A stretch of DNA of 64,000 bases from Isoetes taiwanensis (lineage: Eukaryota > Streptophyta > Lycopodiopsida > Isoetales > Isoetaceae), in NCBI GenBank assembly GCA_021234155.1, contig JAJEKV010000344.1:62001-126000 (forward strand), written 5' to 3'. Both the position numbers and the translations under genes were made by a program. Numbering within the stretch: the stretch's first letter is position 1; every line of letters starts with the position of its first letter. Shown here in pieces: positions 11,422 through 21,601 of this stretch. The notes beneath the pieces were generated by a model, which saw nothing but the letters and a program-made list of their open reading frames with translations, was not told the origin of the DNA and did no database searches.

Positions 11422-12078
11422 CTAGAATGATGAATGTGGTGTTTTTGGCAATAGTTCAATTGTGTCAGTCAATTTCCTATTCTCTATAAGTGCCTGTCGA
11501 TGGGCTTCCAGAAGCTCAGAATTGAGTGCATCTATAGATTCCAGCCGTTCTTGTAGATGTTGCTGGCCCTCTAATAATTTATGTACCAATCCTTTAAGCT
11601 CATTGTTTTGCTCTTCCAATTCCCTAACAGCTTCTAAGGGAGGTGGAGCACCAATGGTGATGTGCCCACCTTTAGCGCTGACGTGGTAGCGCACATGGCT
11701 TCCAAATAAGACCACATAGACTCCAAAATGGTGCGATGGGTTTCCACTGTGGCTAGGGTTCTATAATAGGACGACGCCTCTTCTGACCAGGATTAGGTTT
11801 CATTCTTGATTGTGTCCTTGAAGTCTCCTCGATGGCACAAGTTTTGCTGCTGTTGGCGCCATTTCAGGCCCTCTCTTGACACCATTGATTCCCTTAACGG
11901 ATATATTCTTTGCATGCCAAATTTTCTTGTTGTTACAACCATGGTGGATGGATTTATGGCAAAGAAAACGCCCAATTCCTAGTTCTTTTCTAAATTCATG
12001 AGCTGGACGAAGATCTAACCCGTCTTTGGATGGATCATTGAAGTGGCAGCATATATGCCTTTCATTTCTTCCCTCCAT
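11422..12078 (-). pseudogene. Coiled-coil protein fragment, frameshifted
   Basis: The minus strand is open from 11715 to 11422 (97 residues). Its C-terminal half is a heptad-patterned coiled coil rich in Glu, Leu and Gln (from EAVRELEEQNNELKGLVHKL onward). Upstream on the same strand, other frames are open from 12078 to 11793 and include a Cys/His-rich patch. None joins in frame to the coiled coil without a shift near 11690-11790. I do not recognise the family. A transposon accessory protein or a decayed host gene would both fit. Confidence 0.4.
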
Positions 12079-12660
12079 TTATGCAGACGAGTTCAAGCTT
12101 CCCTCCATGCATTGTTTGGCGAGATTTTTGCATCCACCTGTATAAGTATGATGCAGTTAGGTTTCTTGGATGCAAGTAGGTTTCTTGGAGTACTTCGAAG
12201 GTCATTTTGAGTGCTGCATTCACCTGGAAGTCATTGGAGAGGCTGCCTTAGTGCCTAAGATTGCTTTCAAGGCACGGTTCAAATCATATTGTGAGTTTTT
12301 ACTTCAATGTTATATGGTTTTTTTTTGTTTCTTTTTTAATTTGCTGATGCACTTTCCATTATTTTCACATGCAGCCATTTGGATTAGCCATTTGGATTGG
12401 TCTTTTCCTGCTGTTTTGTTTTTTCCATTTGCTTTCCTCAACCTTCTTTCTTTCTTTTTTTGCTTTTCAAGTGTTGTTCTGAAGCCTTTAATTCCTATCA
12501 TGATTCTTAGACAATTCAGAACTGTTGCCCCTGCACCTACTCCTGCTCCAGCTGATGACAATCCACCTTCTAAGCCTAATATCATTAGACAAAGAAGACT
12601 TTGAAATTCAGCATTAGAAAAGCTGCTAGGCACTATGGAATCCCTCAAATCATAGTTAGA

Positions 12661-13504
12661 AATCCCATCGATCCGAGCCATCGGATCGCCATTCTGGGAA
12701 AGGACGAGCCCCTATATTAGGCTAGTTCCATTTCGCCCGGTTATCGGCGTCTTCTCCTGGGCACATTTTCTTCGTGCTCGTAGCTTCCCTCCCTTCCCAC
12801 CCCTCTTTGCGTGGCGCGTAATGCGTCTTTTTCATTTGTATTAGTATTGGTCCTTGCTCTTTTGTGGTTTTTTCACTTGTGGGTGTCGCTTTTGCCTTGT
12901 TCTTTGTTTCCTTGGCATTTTCCTGTGTTTTCTCCTTGCTTGGCGATCTTTGTTATTTCCACCTTGAGGGTGATGCATCTTTATATATCATGTTTTCCAC
13001 CATTGGGTGATGCTTTTTTCCACCTTGTCGTGGCTATCTTTTTGTTACGCTCTTTTTACGTAGATTTTTATGCCTTATCTCTTCCGGCTTTCTTGATCAG
13101 TTCTTTTTATGTCTAGGCTTGTTTCTCGACTCTTTCTGGGATTGTTTTGAGTTTTGGTCTTCAGAGTTTAGCTATCTTCCACCGGCTTTGGGGTCCTGCT
13201 TTGGTTTAAATTTCGTCATCCCTCGTTGTTACATGGGGTTTTTTAGCGGTTGTTTGGGGTCGTGCTTTTGGTTTGCCTTGGCGCTCGTCCAGGTTTCTCT
13301 GCTCTCTAGGCACCACATTCGAGGTTGGTGGCGACCATTTCTCATTAGGGTTTTCCTCGAAAACCCGAAAAGGGCGGGTTTTTATCCCGATGAGAACTTG
13401 TCGCCATTGCCCTCTTATCATGCCTTAGCACATTTTCTTTTTGGGGTAGTCCGATATTGTTCCTATGTTCGGCTACCCCCTCTCTTCTTATACATTGTAT
13501 CTCT
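12661..13504 (+). repeat. Family E repeat inserted in transposase helix-turn-helix
   Basis: Nearly the same 845 bp occurs at 37256-38110. Both copies run from AATCCCATCGATCC to TACATTGTATCTCT. A third copy of only the first 130 bp is at 30073-30202. The insertion falls between the GIPQ helix and the SNKFG linker of the pogo transposase, so flanking protein homology fixes its limits to within a few bases. Internal features are CCACC...GGGTGATGC phrases and a hairpin of AAAACCCG against CGGGTTTT (about 13367-13393). Ends are not TG...CA and no clear target duplication is visible, so the class is unresolved. Confidence 0.8.
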
Positions 13505-14442
13505 GTGATTGCGAGTCGAATAAATTTGGCTCTATTCCTAAAACATTGACATTGGAAGAAGAGCAATACCTTGTTGAATGGTGCTTTCAATTGTGTGATG
13601 AAGGGAGGCCAGTAGAACGTAGGCATTTTGAGGCAAAAGTTTTAAAGATGGTTTGCCCGGCCCTAAATGGTGGCAAGGATTTAAAAGAAGACATTCTGAT
13701 GCGGTTTTAAGGTCTACTCAATATGTAGAGGTATCAAGAATGAGGGCTGTCACGAGCTCCAACTTCAAATTTCTATTCCATCCTTAAATCTATTTATGAC
13801 AGCCTGAACTTTGATGCCTCTTGTGTATGGAATTGTGATGAAGCTGGTGTTCAAGTAGGGCATAGAAACAATCCGAGAGTAATTGCAAAGAAGGGCACGA
13901 GAAATGTTACAGAAACTATCTCTACAAACAGAGAATGGCTCACTGTTTTATGATGCGTTAATGCACAAGGCGGAAAAATTCCTAACTTGTATCTTGAGGG
14001 ATTCTGACTTGCTTTTGGGTTGTGAACCTGGAGCTGTAATGTCTTTCCAGAAAAAAGCATGGATAACTGATGTACTCTTCCATGCTTGGTTGGATTACAA
14101 AAAAAAAATGCTCCAGGTGGTATCAGTTTAGAAAGACCACATTTATTAGTGTGTGATGGACATGGCTCACATGTCAATACTGTAACAATTCAGAAGGCAA
14201 AGGAGATGGGTCTCCACATACTCCAACTTCCTCCACATACATCACATAAACTTCAGCCCTTAGATGTTGCTTGTTTCTCTTCTTTTAAGTACCATTTCAG
14301 AATAACAGGGCTAGATTTATGCACTTGCAAATTGGGAAAGAGAAGAAGGAGCCAACAAAAGAAGATTTACCAATATTGGTTTCTCAATCCTTGCAAGATA
14401 GTTTGACCTCATCCAATATTACTTCTGGTTTCTTTAAAACAG

Positions 14443-14520
14443 GTATATCCATACTTACATTTGATTATAGCATTTACTTTTATTGATTTGAGTCTCATAC
14501 TTCATATGCATGTAAATTAG
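14443..14520 (+). other. 78-bp intron in the transposase pseudogene
   Basis: The donor AAAACAG|GTATATCC and acceptor TAAATTAG|GTATCTGG flank an AT-rich interior. Removal joins FFKT to GIWPFN, the family's conserved phrase, in frame. Confidence 0.75.
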
Positions 14521-14814
14521 GTATCTGGCCTTTCAATGCATCTGTTGTTGCTTTAGATCCTTTTGCAGATCAGTTAGAAGCAAATGAGATGATCCAACAA
14601 TAGGTTGCAGCTACAGAATGTAATGCAGATGCCCCAAATTCAAGCGCAACCAATAATTCAGTTGCAGATGCACCAAATAATCCAATTGCAGCAGAAATAT
14701 TAGATTATGTTGTGGCAAAGAATGGCCTTGTGATACTAGCATTAGCAGCTGCTTCTCCTACAGCAGTTGATAAGCATGTTGCTCCTGTAGTAGTTGGGTA
14801 AAAGCATGAAAGGG

Positions 14815-15480
14815 TGTCTATAAATGTAGCCCTTTTTGTATATATACATATGTACCGAATGAACATTTTTGGAATAACTGTCATCATGATCCGCTAGTAA
14901 CTGCCATGATTAATGCTATCCACCACTCTGAAACCGCACCATTTTCGGATTTTGAAATTCTTTACCAAATTCTTTCCTGGTTTGCCTCTCATTCACTATC
15001 CCGTCCCTGCCTTCTCTGCTTGAATTCCGATCACGAATTCTTCACCTAGCTATGGCCCCAAAACGCCCCCAGATCAGTGCTTGCTCATCACCACAGTCCA
15101 AGCAAGAAGCCAGTGCTTCCGGCAGTGGAATCTTACCTCCAAGGAGTTTACGTTTGGGTTCAAAAGCCCCATCATTTCTGGAGCTTTTGAATTTATTCAA
15201 ATGGAACATACAGCTTGCACGAGCGCTGCTTCTACTATTCTTTCTTGTTCCTGTAATACCTGTTTCCTATTAAAAAAAACTTGCTCAGGACCTGCGGTTA
15301 CCTCGTTTAAAGAGAGATTACCAATCCGACAGCATCTAAGCTTTTTGCATGCTCTTGTAGCTTTGTTTTAGCACCCAATCTAATAGTCCGATTCTTTACT
15401 AGGTTTTGCTAGCTTGATTCAACCTGCTCGGACCAGTGGTTAAGGGAGGCCAACCCTCCTGTCTCATGGATCATGGCAAA
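14815..15480. other. No recognisable gene
   Basis: An open frame at 15052-15273 on the plus strand lacks any recognisable domain. A tRNA A-box-like phrase (ACCAGTGGTTAAG) lies at about 15432-15446, but no cloverleaf follows. Confidence 0.4.
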
Positions 15481-15514
15481 ATAACCCTCTCGGCCTGCCG
15501 GCCTCGAGGGTTAT
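15481..15514. repeat. 34-bp hairpin palindrome
   Basis: ATAACCCTC at the left pairs with GAGGGTTAT at the right, and inner GGCC pairs with GGCC, with two mismatches between. A partial echo (GAGGGTTAT within CAAGGGGAGGGTTATCC) follows at about 15536-15546. It is not next to a gene end, so I do not call a terminator. Confidence 0.8.
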
Positions 15515-15579
15515 CTGCCATAATTCCCTCAAGGGGAGGGTTATCCTCCTCTTCCTTCCTTATGAGCTATTTGATTGAG

Positions 15580-16880
15580 AAAGATTCTTCGTACCAGCGT
15601 CTAAACTAGGTCCTTGCAGATCCTTCATAAGACTACACATCAGATGCATCAGAATCTTGTATAACATCAAATGCATTAGAATCCTGAATAAACGATGCCA
15701 ATAGCTTCCTAAAATCCATGGCCCATTCTTGTGCATCAGAAGCAAGCAAGAAGCAAGCAACGATCCTAAACAAAACATCAGAGGAATCGGCCTCACCAAT
15801 GGCAAACAATAAATAGAAAAATCTAATACAAAAAAATCTTTGTTGCACTAATTATAGAAGCCTTGCTGTAGACCCACAATCTAATTCGTAGATTCCATTT
15901 GCTGGCAGGAAAGAAATAGCGATAGACATGCCAATCTCGAACTTTAGTATTTGGAATTGAGATGCATAGGCGGAAAGAAAAACGACTGCAAATTTCGAAG
16001 GAAACCTTCTGTCCACCACAGGAGTGCCCTTAAGTTTCTTGTCAGTAAAGTGGCTTAAATCAAACCGTCGAATCAAAATTCTACTTCAAACCCCCACTAT
16101 ACTTGTCATTTTTGCCTATATAGGATGTTTGAACAAAGGTAATTATCTCCAGATATAGCTTGATGTATCTGATCTAACAGCAAAAAATAGAAAGTATGGC
16201 AATGGATCATTAGATGTGCTGCTCAGTGCTTATTCTTATGCAATCTCTAGAGCCAAATTATGTCTATCTATTCGCAACTTTGATAGTTACTAATGTAACA
16301 ACCCCATTCATAACTAAATGCTAACATTACAACCCGCCTTATTCTCTAGAGTTTCTAGAAGGATTATGCATACCAAAAGTGTTAACAAATAGAAAGCTAG
16401 ACTTCAAATAGTTTGACAGATGAGTTTGCAGTGAGAAAGAAAGAAAATCATTTAATATGTGAACCAAAGATTACCATTTAGCTCCCGACCAAGCAGACAT
16501 TACTGGCTCTAACCTAAAATACTATGCTCTGTTGCCTAGGCTGAATCTGTTTTCCAGTCTTTAATTTCAAGATGGGTATTTTAATCTGCAGCTAGAGGTT
16601 TGACTGCAAATGCGTTTGATTTTCTGTATATTGTCACTGCAGGGATTCTTATTCTGAGTATAGGTAACAACAATTTCTGCCAATATAATTATCTCGATAT
16701 CCTCGGTTGCAAATCTATGCAGACGTATCTGGATTGCTAGTGCTTGCTTAGGCTGGATTTGTTGCCTAGGCTTACAGTTGAATGCTAACACAGTAGAAAA
16801 TGTCCTACTCCAAAATGTCCTACGCAATGCAAGAAATGTGAACCCAACAAATTCGGCCAGTTTTTAATGTGCCCACAAAT
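15580..16880 (-). repeat. Dispersed repeat family R, copy B (inverted to copy A)
   Basis: The reverse complement of copy A (2975-4033), with an extra 3' part shared with copy C. The minus strand holds two open pieces: 16967-16785 (EAQAMVAVVLEPIPRANRL) and 15848-15633, which ends FAIGEADSSDVLFRIVACF and a DSDASDV tail. The second has a diverged relative in copy C. The family may derive from a gene with an acidic C-terminus, but no domain is recognised. A and B form inverted arms about 11.8 kb apart. Confidence 0.75.
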
Positions 16881-16967
16881 CCTATCACCTTTTATTTTGC
16901 TCTGAGAAAGTCGATTTGCTCTAGGAATGGGTTCTAATACCACAGCCACCATAGCCTGAGCTTCCAT

Positions 16968-17370
16968 GAAAAACCTAACTAATATCTTACCATCTGATTT
17001 GCCGACTGAAGAGCCACAGACAAATTACTAAACTAAGATGAAGCATGATTCCTAACGCTGACCAAAAAAGATTCGAACCACCTTAAGTTATGCTCCTATA
17101 TTCACAAAATGCTGAGCTTTAGCAGGCCACCCGATCCTTCCCAACCCTAGCGAAACTATAGCAAAACCTTGCGAATACACTTATACATGGGGTTATGGCA
17201 TATTTAAATGATGGCAAACAATCCCCCTTGTATACGCATTTTCAAAAAGCAATTTGACCCCTTTGTGTATAGATATTGCTCTAGGTCAGTGCTTAAAAAC
17301 ACTCCTAATTCTTAAATATATATATGAACATGGTATAAAGTAAAACACCTCTGTTGAACTCCCATGGGTT
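16968..17370. other. No recognisable gene
   Basis: AT-rich DNA upstream of the LTR element. I see nothing with support in it. Confidence 0.5.
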
Positions 17371-17375
17371 ATATG

Positions 17376-17585
17376 TGTTAGAATATAGGTTATGATGATC
17401 ATATAGATCAAGGATTGATGACATGGCCTGAGCCATGTGACCACACTGAGGTGGCAATCCCAGTAATAGGAGGAGTCGTGTCCTTAGATGTAGAGGTGTG
17501 TCTATATATGTTTTGTATGCCACGTTTGGCTCATACACATTATTCAATCTCATCTACGTATTCTTCACCATTCTAGAACTTCACA
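17376..17585 (+). repeat. 5' LTR, 210 bp
   Basis: Bounded by TG and CA and followed directly by the primer-binding site. Its last 60 bp (GGCTCATACACATTATTCAA through ACTTCACA) recur almost exactly at 24809-24868. Confidence 0.85.
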
Positions 17586-17598
17586 TGGTACCAGAGCC
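17586..17598 (+). other. Primer-binding site (tRNA-iMet)
   Basis: TGGTACCAGAGCC directly follows the 5' LTR. It resembles the TGGTATCAGAGC primer sites common in plant copia elements. Confidence 0.85.
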
Positions 17599-17626
17599 TG
17601 TAGGATCTTGATCTTGGGACCTAAGT

Positions 17627-18244
17627 ATGGAGGAGAAACCGGATAGAGATACAAGAAAACCGCCTACAGAAGAGAGGACTTCAAGGAAGAAGAAATGGAA
17701 TGCTATATCTCAGATTTTGAAGGTATTTAAATTAAAAGTCAAAACTGGCATAACTGCATGTTTTGCTATTTCCTTCTATATTCTGGAAGAGGGGCCGGAT
17801 AATGCCAGGAGCAATGGGTTTTGCATGGATTTTACATCATTTAAGGAAGCAAAGTGTTGCATAGAATGGTCAGCATGCTATGCTAGACAAAAGGATGTGG
17901 CAGAAGAAATTGAGGAATGCAAAATATTTACCCACGAGATTGAGAAGGCGGAAGGGTCAGAGACGAACCTCCCTATGGATGATGTTGGAAATTTGGGGCC
18001 AAATTTGGACTCTGAGATCAAGAATAGGGTCGCAGGAATTGCCTCAGAAGATGGTATTGATACCTCAAGATTCAAAATTGAGGAACAAATGGCAGGCCAT
18101 ACAAAAGAGGGTGCAAAGGAGAAAATAGGGGAAGCAGAGCAGGAAGAGAGACAGAGACTTTACCCATTCCATAAGTTTGGTATAATGCCCAATTCTGATA
18201 AGCGAGACCAATGTTCTTCAACTTTAGAAAATGCGGGGGCTTAA
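17627..18244 (+). CDS. Unrecognised 205-residue protein inside the LTR element
   Basis: The longest frame in the element starts 29 bp after the primer-binding site, where gag would normally start. It is highly charged, rich in Glu and Lys, with a Cys-containing middle (CMDFTSFKEAKCCIEWSACY) and an acidic second half. I see no zinc knuckle (CX2CX4HX4C), protease or polymerase motif. The Met at 17627 is the first in frame after the primer site. Frame retention while the rest of the element is broken may be chance. It could be a diverged gag or a captured host gene fragment. Confidence 0.4.
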   Translation: MEEKPDRDTRKPPTEERTSRKKKWNAISQILKVFKLKVKTGITACFAISFYILEEGPDNARSNGFCMDFTSFKEAKCCIEWSACYARQKDVAEEIEECKIFTHEIEKAEGSETNLPMDDVGNLGPNLDSEIKNRVAGIASEDGIDTSRFKIEEQMAGHTKEGAKEKIGEAEQEERQRLYPFHKFGIMPNSDKRDQCSSTLENAGA

Positions 18245-19500
18245 GCGAACCCCCTTGGTGGTAACAGCGAGACCATGCGAGGTTTTTGATAGGCGTCTAT
18301 TTGGGCTGCCAAAGAGTTATCGGGGAAAAGTTTGTGAGTCACGGGAAAAGGCCAAAACATTAGTTTCATGCGTGCATTTTGCAAAACCGGGATGGGAGCG
18401 ACATTGGAGATATGAAGAAGGACCAACATAGAGGCGGTGAAAATTGTTGCAAAAGAGGTTAAAATTGAAGAAGACCATATCTCATGTGCCCGGTTGCATG
18501 CAATTCACGGTTCGATTATGTCCCACAAAGACCCATTGAGGCCACAATGCTGAAAATCCGGTGCGGATGGAGACTACCACGGGGAATCTTTGCTCAAAAG
18601 AGCCAAAAAGACTATCGGGATAATGCTCAAAAGCAAAGGATATCTTGTCTTAGGATACAAGAAGGGAAGGATAATGCGGTTGAGCCCGCGGATGTGGATG
18701 AGATTGCGATGTTGAATGGCAGAAGATTGTTAGAAGGATTAATTGACGCGGGCCTAAAGGCCACAGGAATTTAGCGAATGCCCGGCAAAGATCAATGCTA
18801 ATATCATCAAAGAGGGCGAGAATTCCAACTTGAAATTGACCCACTGTAGGAAAAACCTTCTGGAGTAATTATCGGAGATGCCAATATCAAGGGAGGGCCC
18901 AAGCTCACGAGTTCAAACATAATTGGAGCATTCCAGGTGCATTTCCCTTTTATTAAAAATGGACGTCCAATTCTCAGAGATATAGGCCACACTATGAGCT
19001 GCCAGAACATGACAATGAATTCTAGCAACTGCTCAAGGGAGGGAAATCTATATAATCTATATGTGAGCAGTCTAGAAAATGCCAATCATGCTGCATCAAC
19101 ATGTCAAGATCAATTCCATGAGCGTGAGAAGAATGCGAAGAGAGATGAAGTTTTTGGAATGGAGAAACTGACTCATACAACCACAAAGGATGCAACAAGG
19201 AAATGTTTATGATCTTTTACATGATTTTGCAGATGATGCTATGATGTTTGAAATTATTGTACAACATATTAGCCCTGAATCATTGCTTATGGCAACCATA
19301 AACATGGCTGATAGAGAGCAGCCGATAGCTCCAAAAGTTTGCATAAACAAACTGCCGGGGATGAAATCCAAGATGAAGGCCATTGTTCCAAATTTGAAGA
19401 ACAAGAATAATATTCAGAAGAAAACAAGGAGATGTCGAAGGACCCAACGATGGCTCACTTATGCACCCGGACATGACGATTTTGGATGATGGAGCTGTAG
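18245..19500 (+). other. Decayed interior of the LTR element
   Basis: Several short plus-strand frames follow one another (18484-18774, 18937-19212, 19190-19489). The last ends just before the purine tract and LTR, where the end of pol normally sits. None shows reverse transcriptase, integrase or RNase H motifs. Confidence 0.5.
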
Positions 19501-19512
19501 TTTGAGGGAGGG
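19501..19512 (+). other. Polypurine tract
   Basis: TTTGAGGGAGGG lies directly before the 3' LTR start (TGTTGATATATG), the expected place of the plus-strand primer. Confidence 0.75.
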
Positions 19513-19658
19513 TGTTGATATATGTAATATATAGTCAACCTCCACCTCATCATCCATAGCCACGTCATCTGCCTCTAAGGCTATGACATGGCAATCTACA
19601 TAAGCAGTCGTGTCTATTCATTTAGAGTCGTGTCGTTTAGTAGGAGGTGTGTCTATAT
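19513..19658 (+). repeat. 3' LTR, first part
   Basis: Shares TGACATGGCA, AGTCGTGTC and GAGGTGTGTCTATAT with the 5' LTR, in the same order, with an internal duplication of AGTCGTGTC. Homology stops after CTATAT. Confidence 0.7.
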
Positions 19659-21074
19659 GAAGCTATTGCATGGGGTTTACGTCTTATTATGAGATGGATG
19701 CTCTAGTGAATTGGCCAGATTAGATATGGGGAATATACGAGGTATATGCCCTCTAGTGCGATCCCATGCGTGCGTCATTGCGCAATGGGGTCAAAGCGGG
19801 CCGATGTGGCTCTATTTTCAAGGGCCCCTTGACATCCATTGCCAGTAATTTAGATGTGATTTTGACCTCAACATAGCAAGCTGGCCTGTTGCACTAAAGC
19901 GAGGACGGCCGGAAGCTTCTAAAGACGTCTCCAATGGGGCTTGTGCCACAAGCTTCCCTGGAACAGTACCGGATTGGGCTTGCTGATCACCTGCAAAGGG
20001 GAAGCTGTATGTCCAAATGAAGATGGCTGTTGTAAAGTTTACAGAAGAGATAGTTTGGAAATGAACCACTAGAAACATTTATCTTTGCCCTCAACTATTA
20101 CCACATGCTTGTGCTTGAAAAAATCTGAGGCGGGGACTTCCCTCTTGTACAATAAGAAACACTGTACGCCAATTCTGTTAACAAAGATTAAGAGTTTACC
20201 TGATAGGATGAACTCAAGTCACAACTTAAGTCTGGCAAGTTAAGTGACAGAAATGAAGACAATGAACTAAAAAAGAAGCGGTGGAAATATTCGCTAAAAC
20301 AAGACTTTCTGTAAGTTGCTATTACTATTATGGTTGATGGGCAATTGGTAGGCGCGAGGGTTTCTCCCACAAGCTTCCACGATCTGATGGATTGAAGCTG
20401 ACTAGCATGATACGGCGGCCGTCAAATGAGGGCTTCTTGAGCACACCGCAAAGAAGATGGACAAACAAGCTAGGAGGATTTGAACCCCACGCCCGCAATT
20501 TTTCCATCCTTTTTTAACTCTCATATGCGATCATGCACCAATGAGCAGCCGGAAGGAAGAGAATTACCTAAGTTTCATTGGCTTTGCATGAAATTGCTAA
20601 TCCACAAAGTGCATGAGTTCGGATAACAAGAGCTTAACAAGGAAGAGCAACAAGAAGATACCAATGAAGAAGAGCAACAAAAGGCGGGGCCATATAAATC
20701 GCGTAAAAGCCGGAGTTATGTAGCGGAGGCACGTGGAACCCAGCCATACCATCCCCTTCCGGCCCATGCACTTTTGTCTGTAGCCCTAGTAAGCACCTTT
20801 GTCTCCCTTTCCCTCCTGCCCTAGCCCGCACGGTGGTAAATGCCCATGGCCAGTTGATGCAGCCCACTTTTTTTCCCCTTTCTTGAGGGGCTGATAACAT
20901 ACGTTATCCACCCTCCTTTCACTTTCTAAAATAAGTTAAGCTTAGAACTTCGGTGGTGGTGGTCGACCTAAAAGAAAAAACCTTCCCTAAAAGCGGGGGT
21001 TCTAAAGATTCCTTATTGCCCTATTTTCATACTCTTTTTAATACAATACGCCCCTTAAACCATGTAAAAAGTAA

Positions 21075-21094
21075 GTATTTAATTAAAGTGGGAC
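21075..21094 (+). repeat. Inverted repeat, left arm
   Basis: GTATTTAATTAAAGTGGGAC is the exact reverse complement of 24708-24727. Outside both arms, TTTAAACC/GGTTTAAG phrases also match loosely, so these may be inner parts of degraded terminal inverted repeats. Confidence 0.75.
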
Positions 21095-21154
21095 AAATCT
21101 CGAATTTTGGGACTCGGTTTGAAAATGGGACAAATTTTTTACATTGAATCGTTG

Positions 21155-21480
21155 TTAGATCGGGGGGAGGGGAAGGGAAGGGGAGAAGTTGGGGAGAAGT
21201 TGAGAGAAGTAATGGAAGGGGATAAGTTAGAAGAAAGGGGGAGGGAGGAAGTTCAAAAGGGGGTTGAGAAGAGGGGGGCAAGGGGAGGTGAGAGGAGGGT
21301 GCAAGGGAGGTGAGTTCGAAAAGGAAAAAAAGAAAGGGGGCAAGGGGAGGTGAGTTAGGAAGGGGTGAGAAGAGGGGGCATGGGGAGGTGAGTTCGGAAG
21401 GGGGTGAGAAGAGGGGGCAAGTGGGAAGAGTTGGGGAAGAGATGAAGGGGAAGGGGAGAGGGAAAACCAAAATAGTAGGG
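21155..21480 (+). repeat. Polypurine tract, about 320 bp
   Basis: Nearly all G and A on the plus strand, with a repeated GGGGCAAGGGGAGGTGAGTT-like phrase about every 40-60 bp. A Pro/Ser-rich frame on the other strand is a composition artefact. Confidence 0.85.
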
Positions 21481-21575
21481 GAATATATCCCTTGAGATTA
21501 AAAATGATAATATTAAAATATAATTAATAATTAATTTAATTAAATATAAAATAATTTAATAAAAAATATAAACCC

Positions 21576-21601
21576 TGTTCTCGACTAGTGAGTCGAGAAT
21601 T
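21576..21601. repeat. TTCTCGACT/AGTCGAGAA palindrome, isolated copy
   Basis: TTCTCGACTAGTGAGTCGAGAA is an imperfect palindrome of the same family as the cluster at 23560-24190, about 2 kb away. Confidence 0.7.

Larger units (their letters stand above)
12508..14814 (+). pseudogene. Pogo-like (Tc1/mariner superfamily) transposase, split by a repeat
   Basis: The N-terminal part includes a Pro/Ala linker and a psq-type helix-turn-helix (KFSIRKAARHYGIPQ, about 12603-12647). Family E DNA (12661-13504) interrupts it there. Coding resumes at about 13510 (SNKFGSIPKTLTLEEEQYLV), then DDE_1-type motifs: VWNCDEAGVQVG (about 13838-13875) and VIAKKGTRNVTETIS, then LVCDGHGSHVNT (about 14150) and LPPHTSHKLQPLDVACF. 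These supply the expected acidic residues of a pogo DDE/D domain. After SGFFKTG a clean 78-bp GT-AG intron (14443-14520) joins to IWPFNASVVALDPF and an Ala/Asn-rich tail ending near 14812. Several frameshifts and stops, one at TAG 14602, show that it is dead. It formerly encoded a cut-and-paste transposase. Confidence 0.85.

Noticed and set aside
12170-12604. 144-residue frame with hydrophobic middle and PAPTPAPADD
   Set aside because: Only its last part belongs to the transposase pseudogene; the hydrophobic part comes from T-rich DNA.
20482-20494. tRNA-like T-arm on the minus strand
   Set aside because: The rest of a cloverleaf is missing.
21027-21470. Minus-strand Pro/Ser-rich frame of 147 residues
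   Set aside because: It is the complement of the polypurine tract; its composition and low complexity follow from the DNA.
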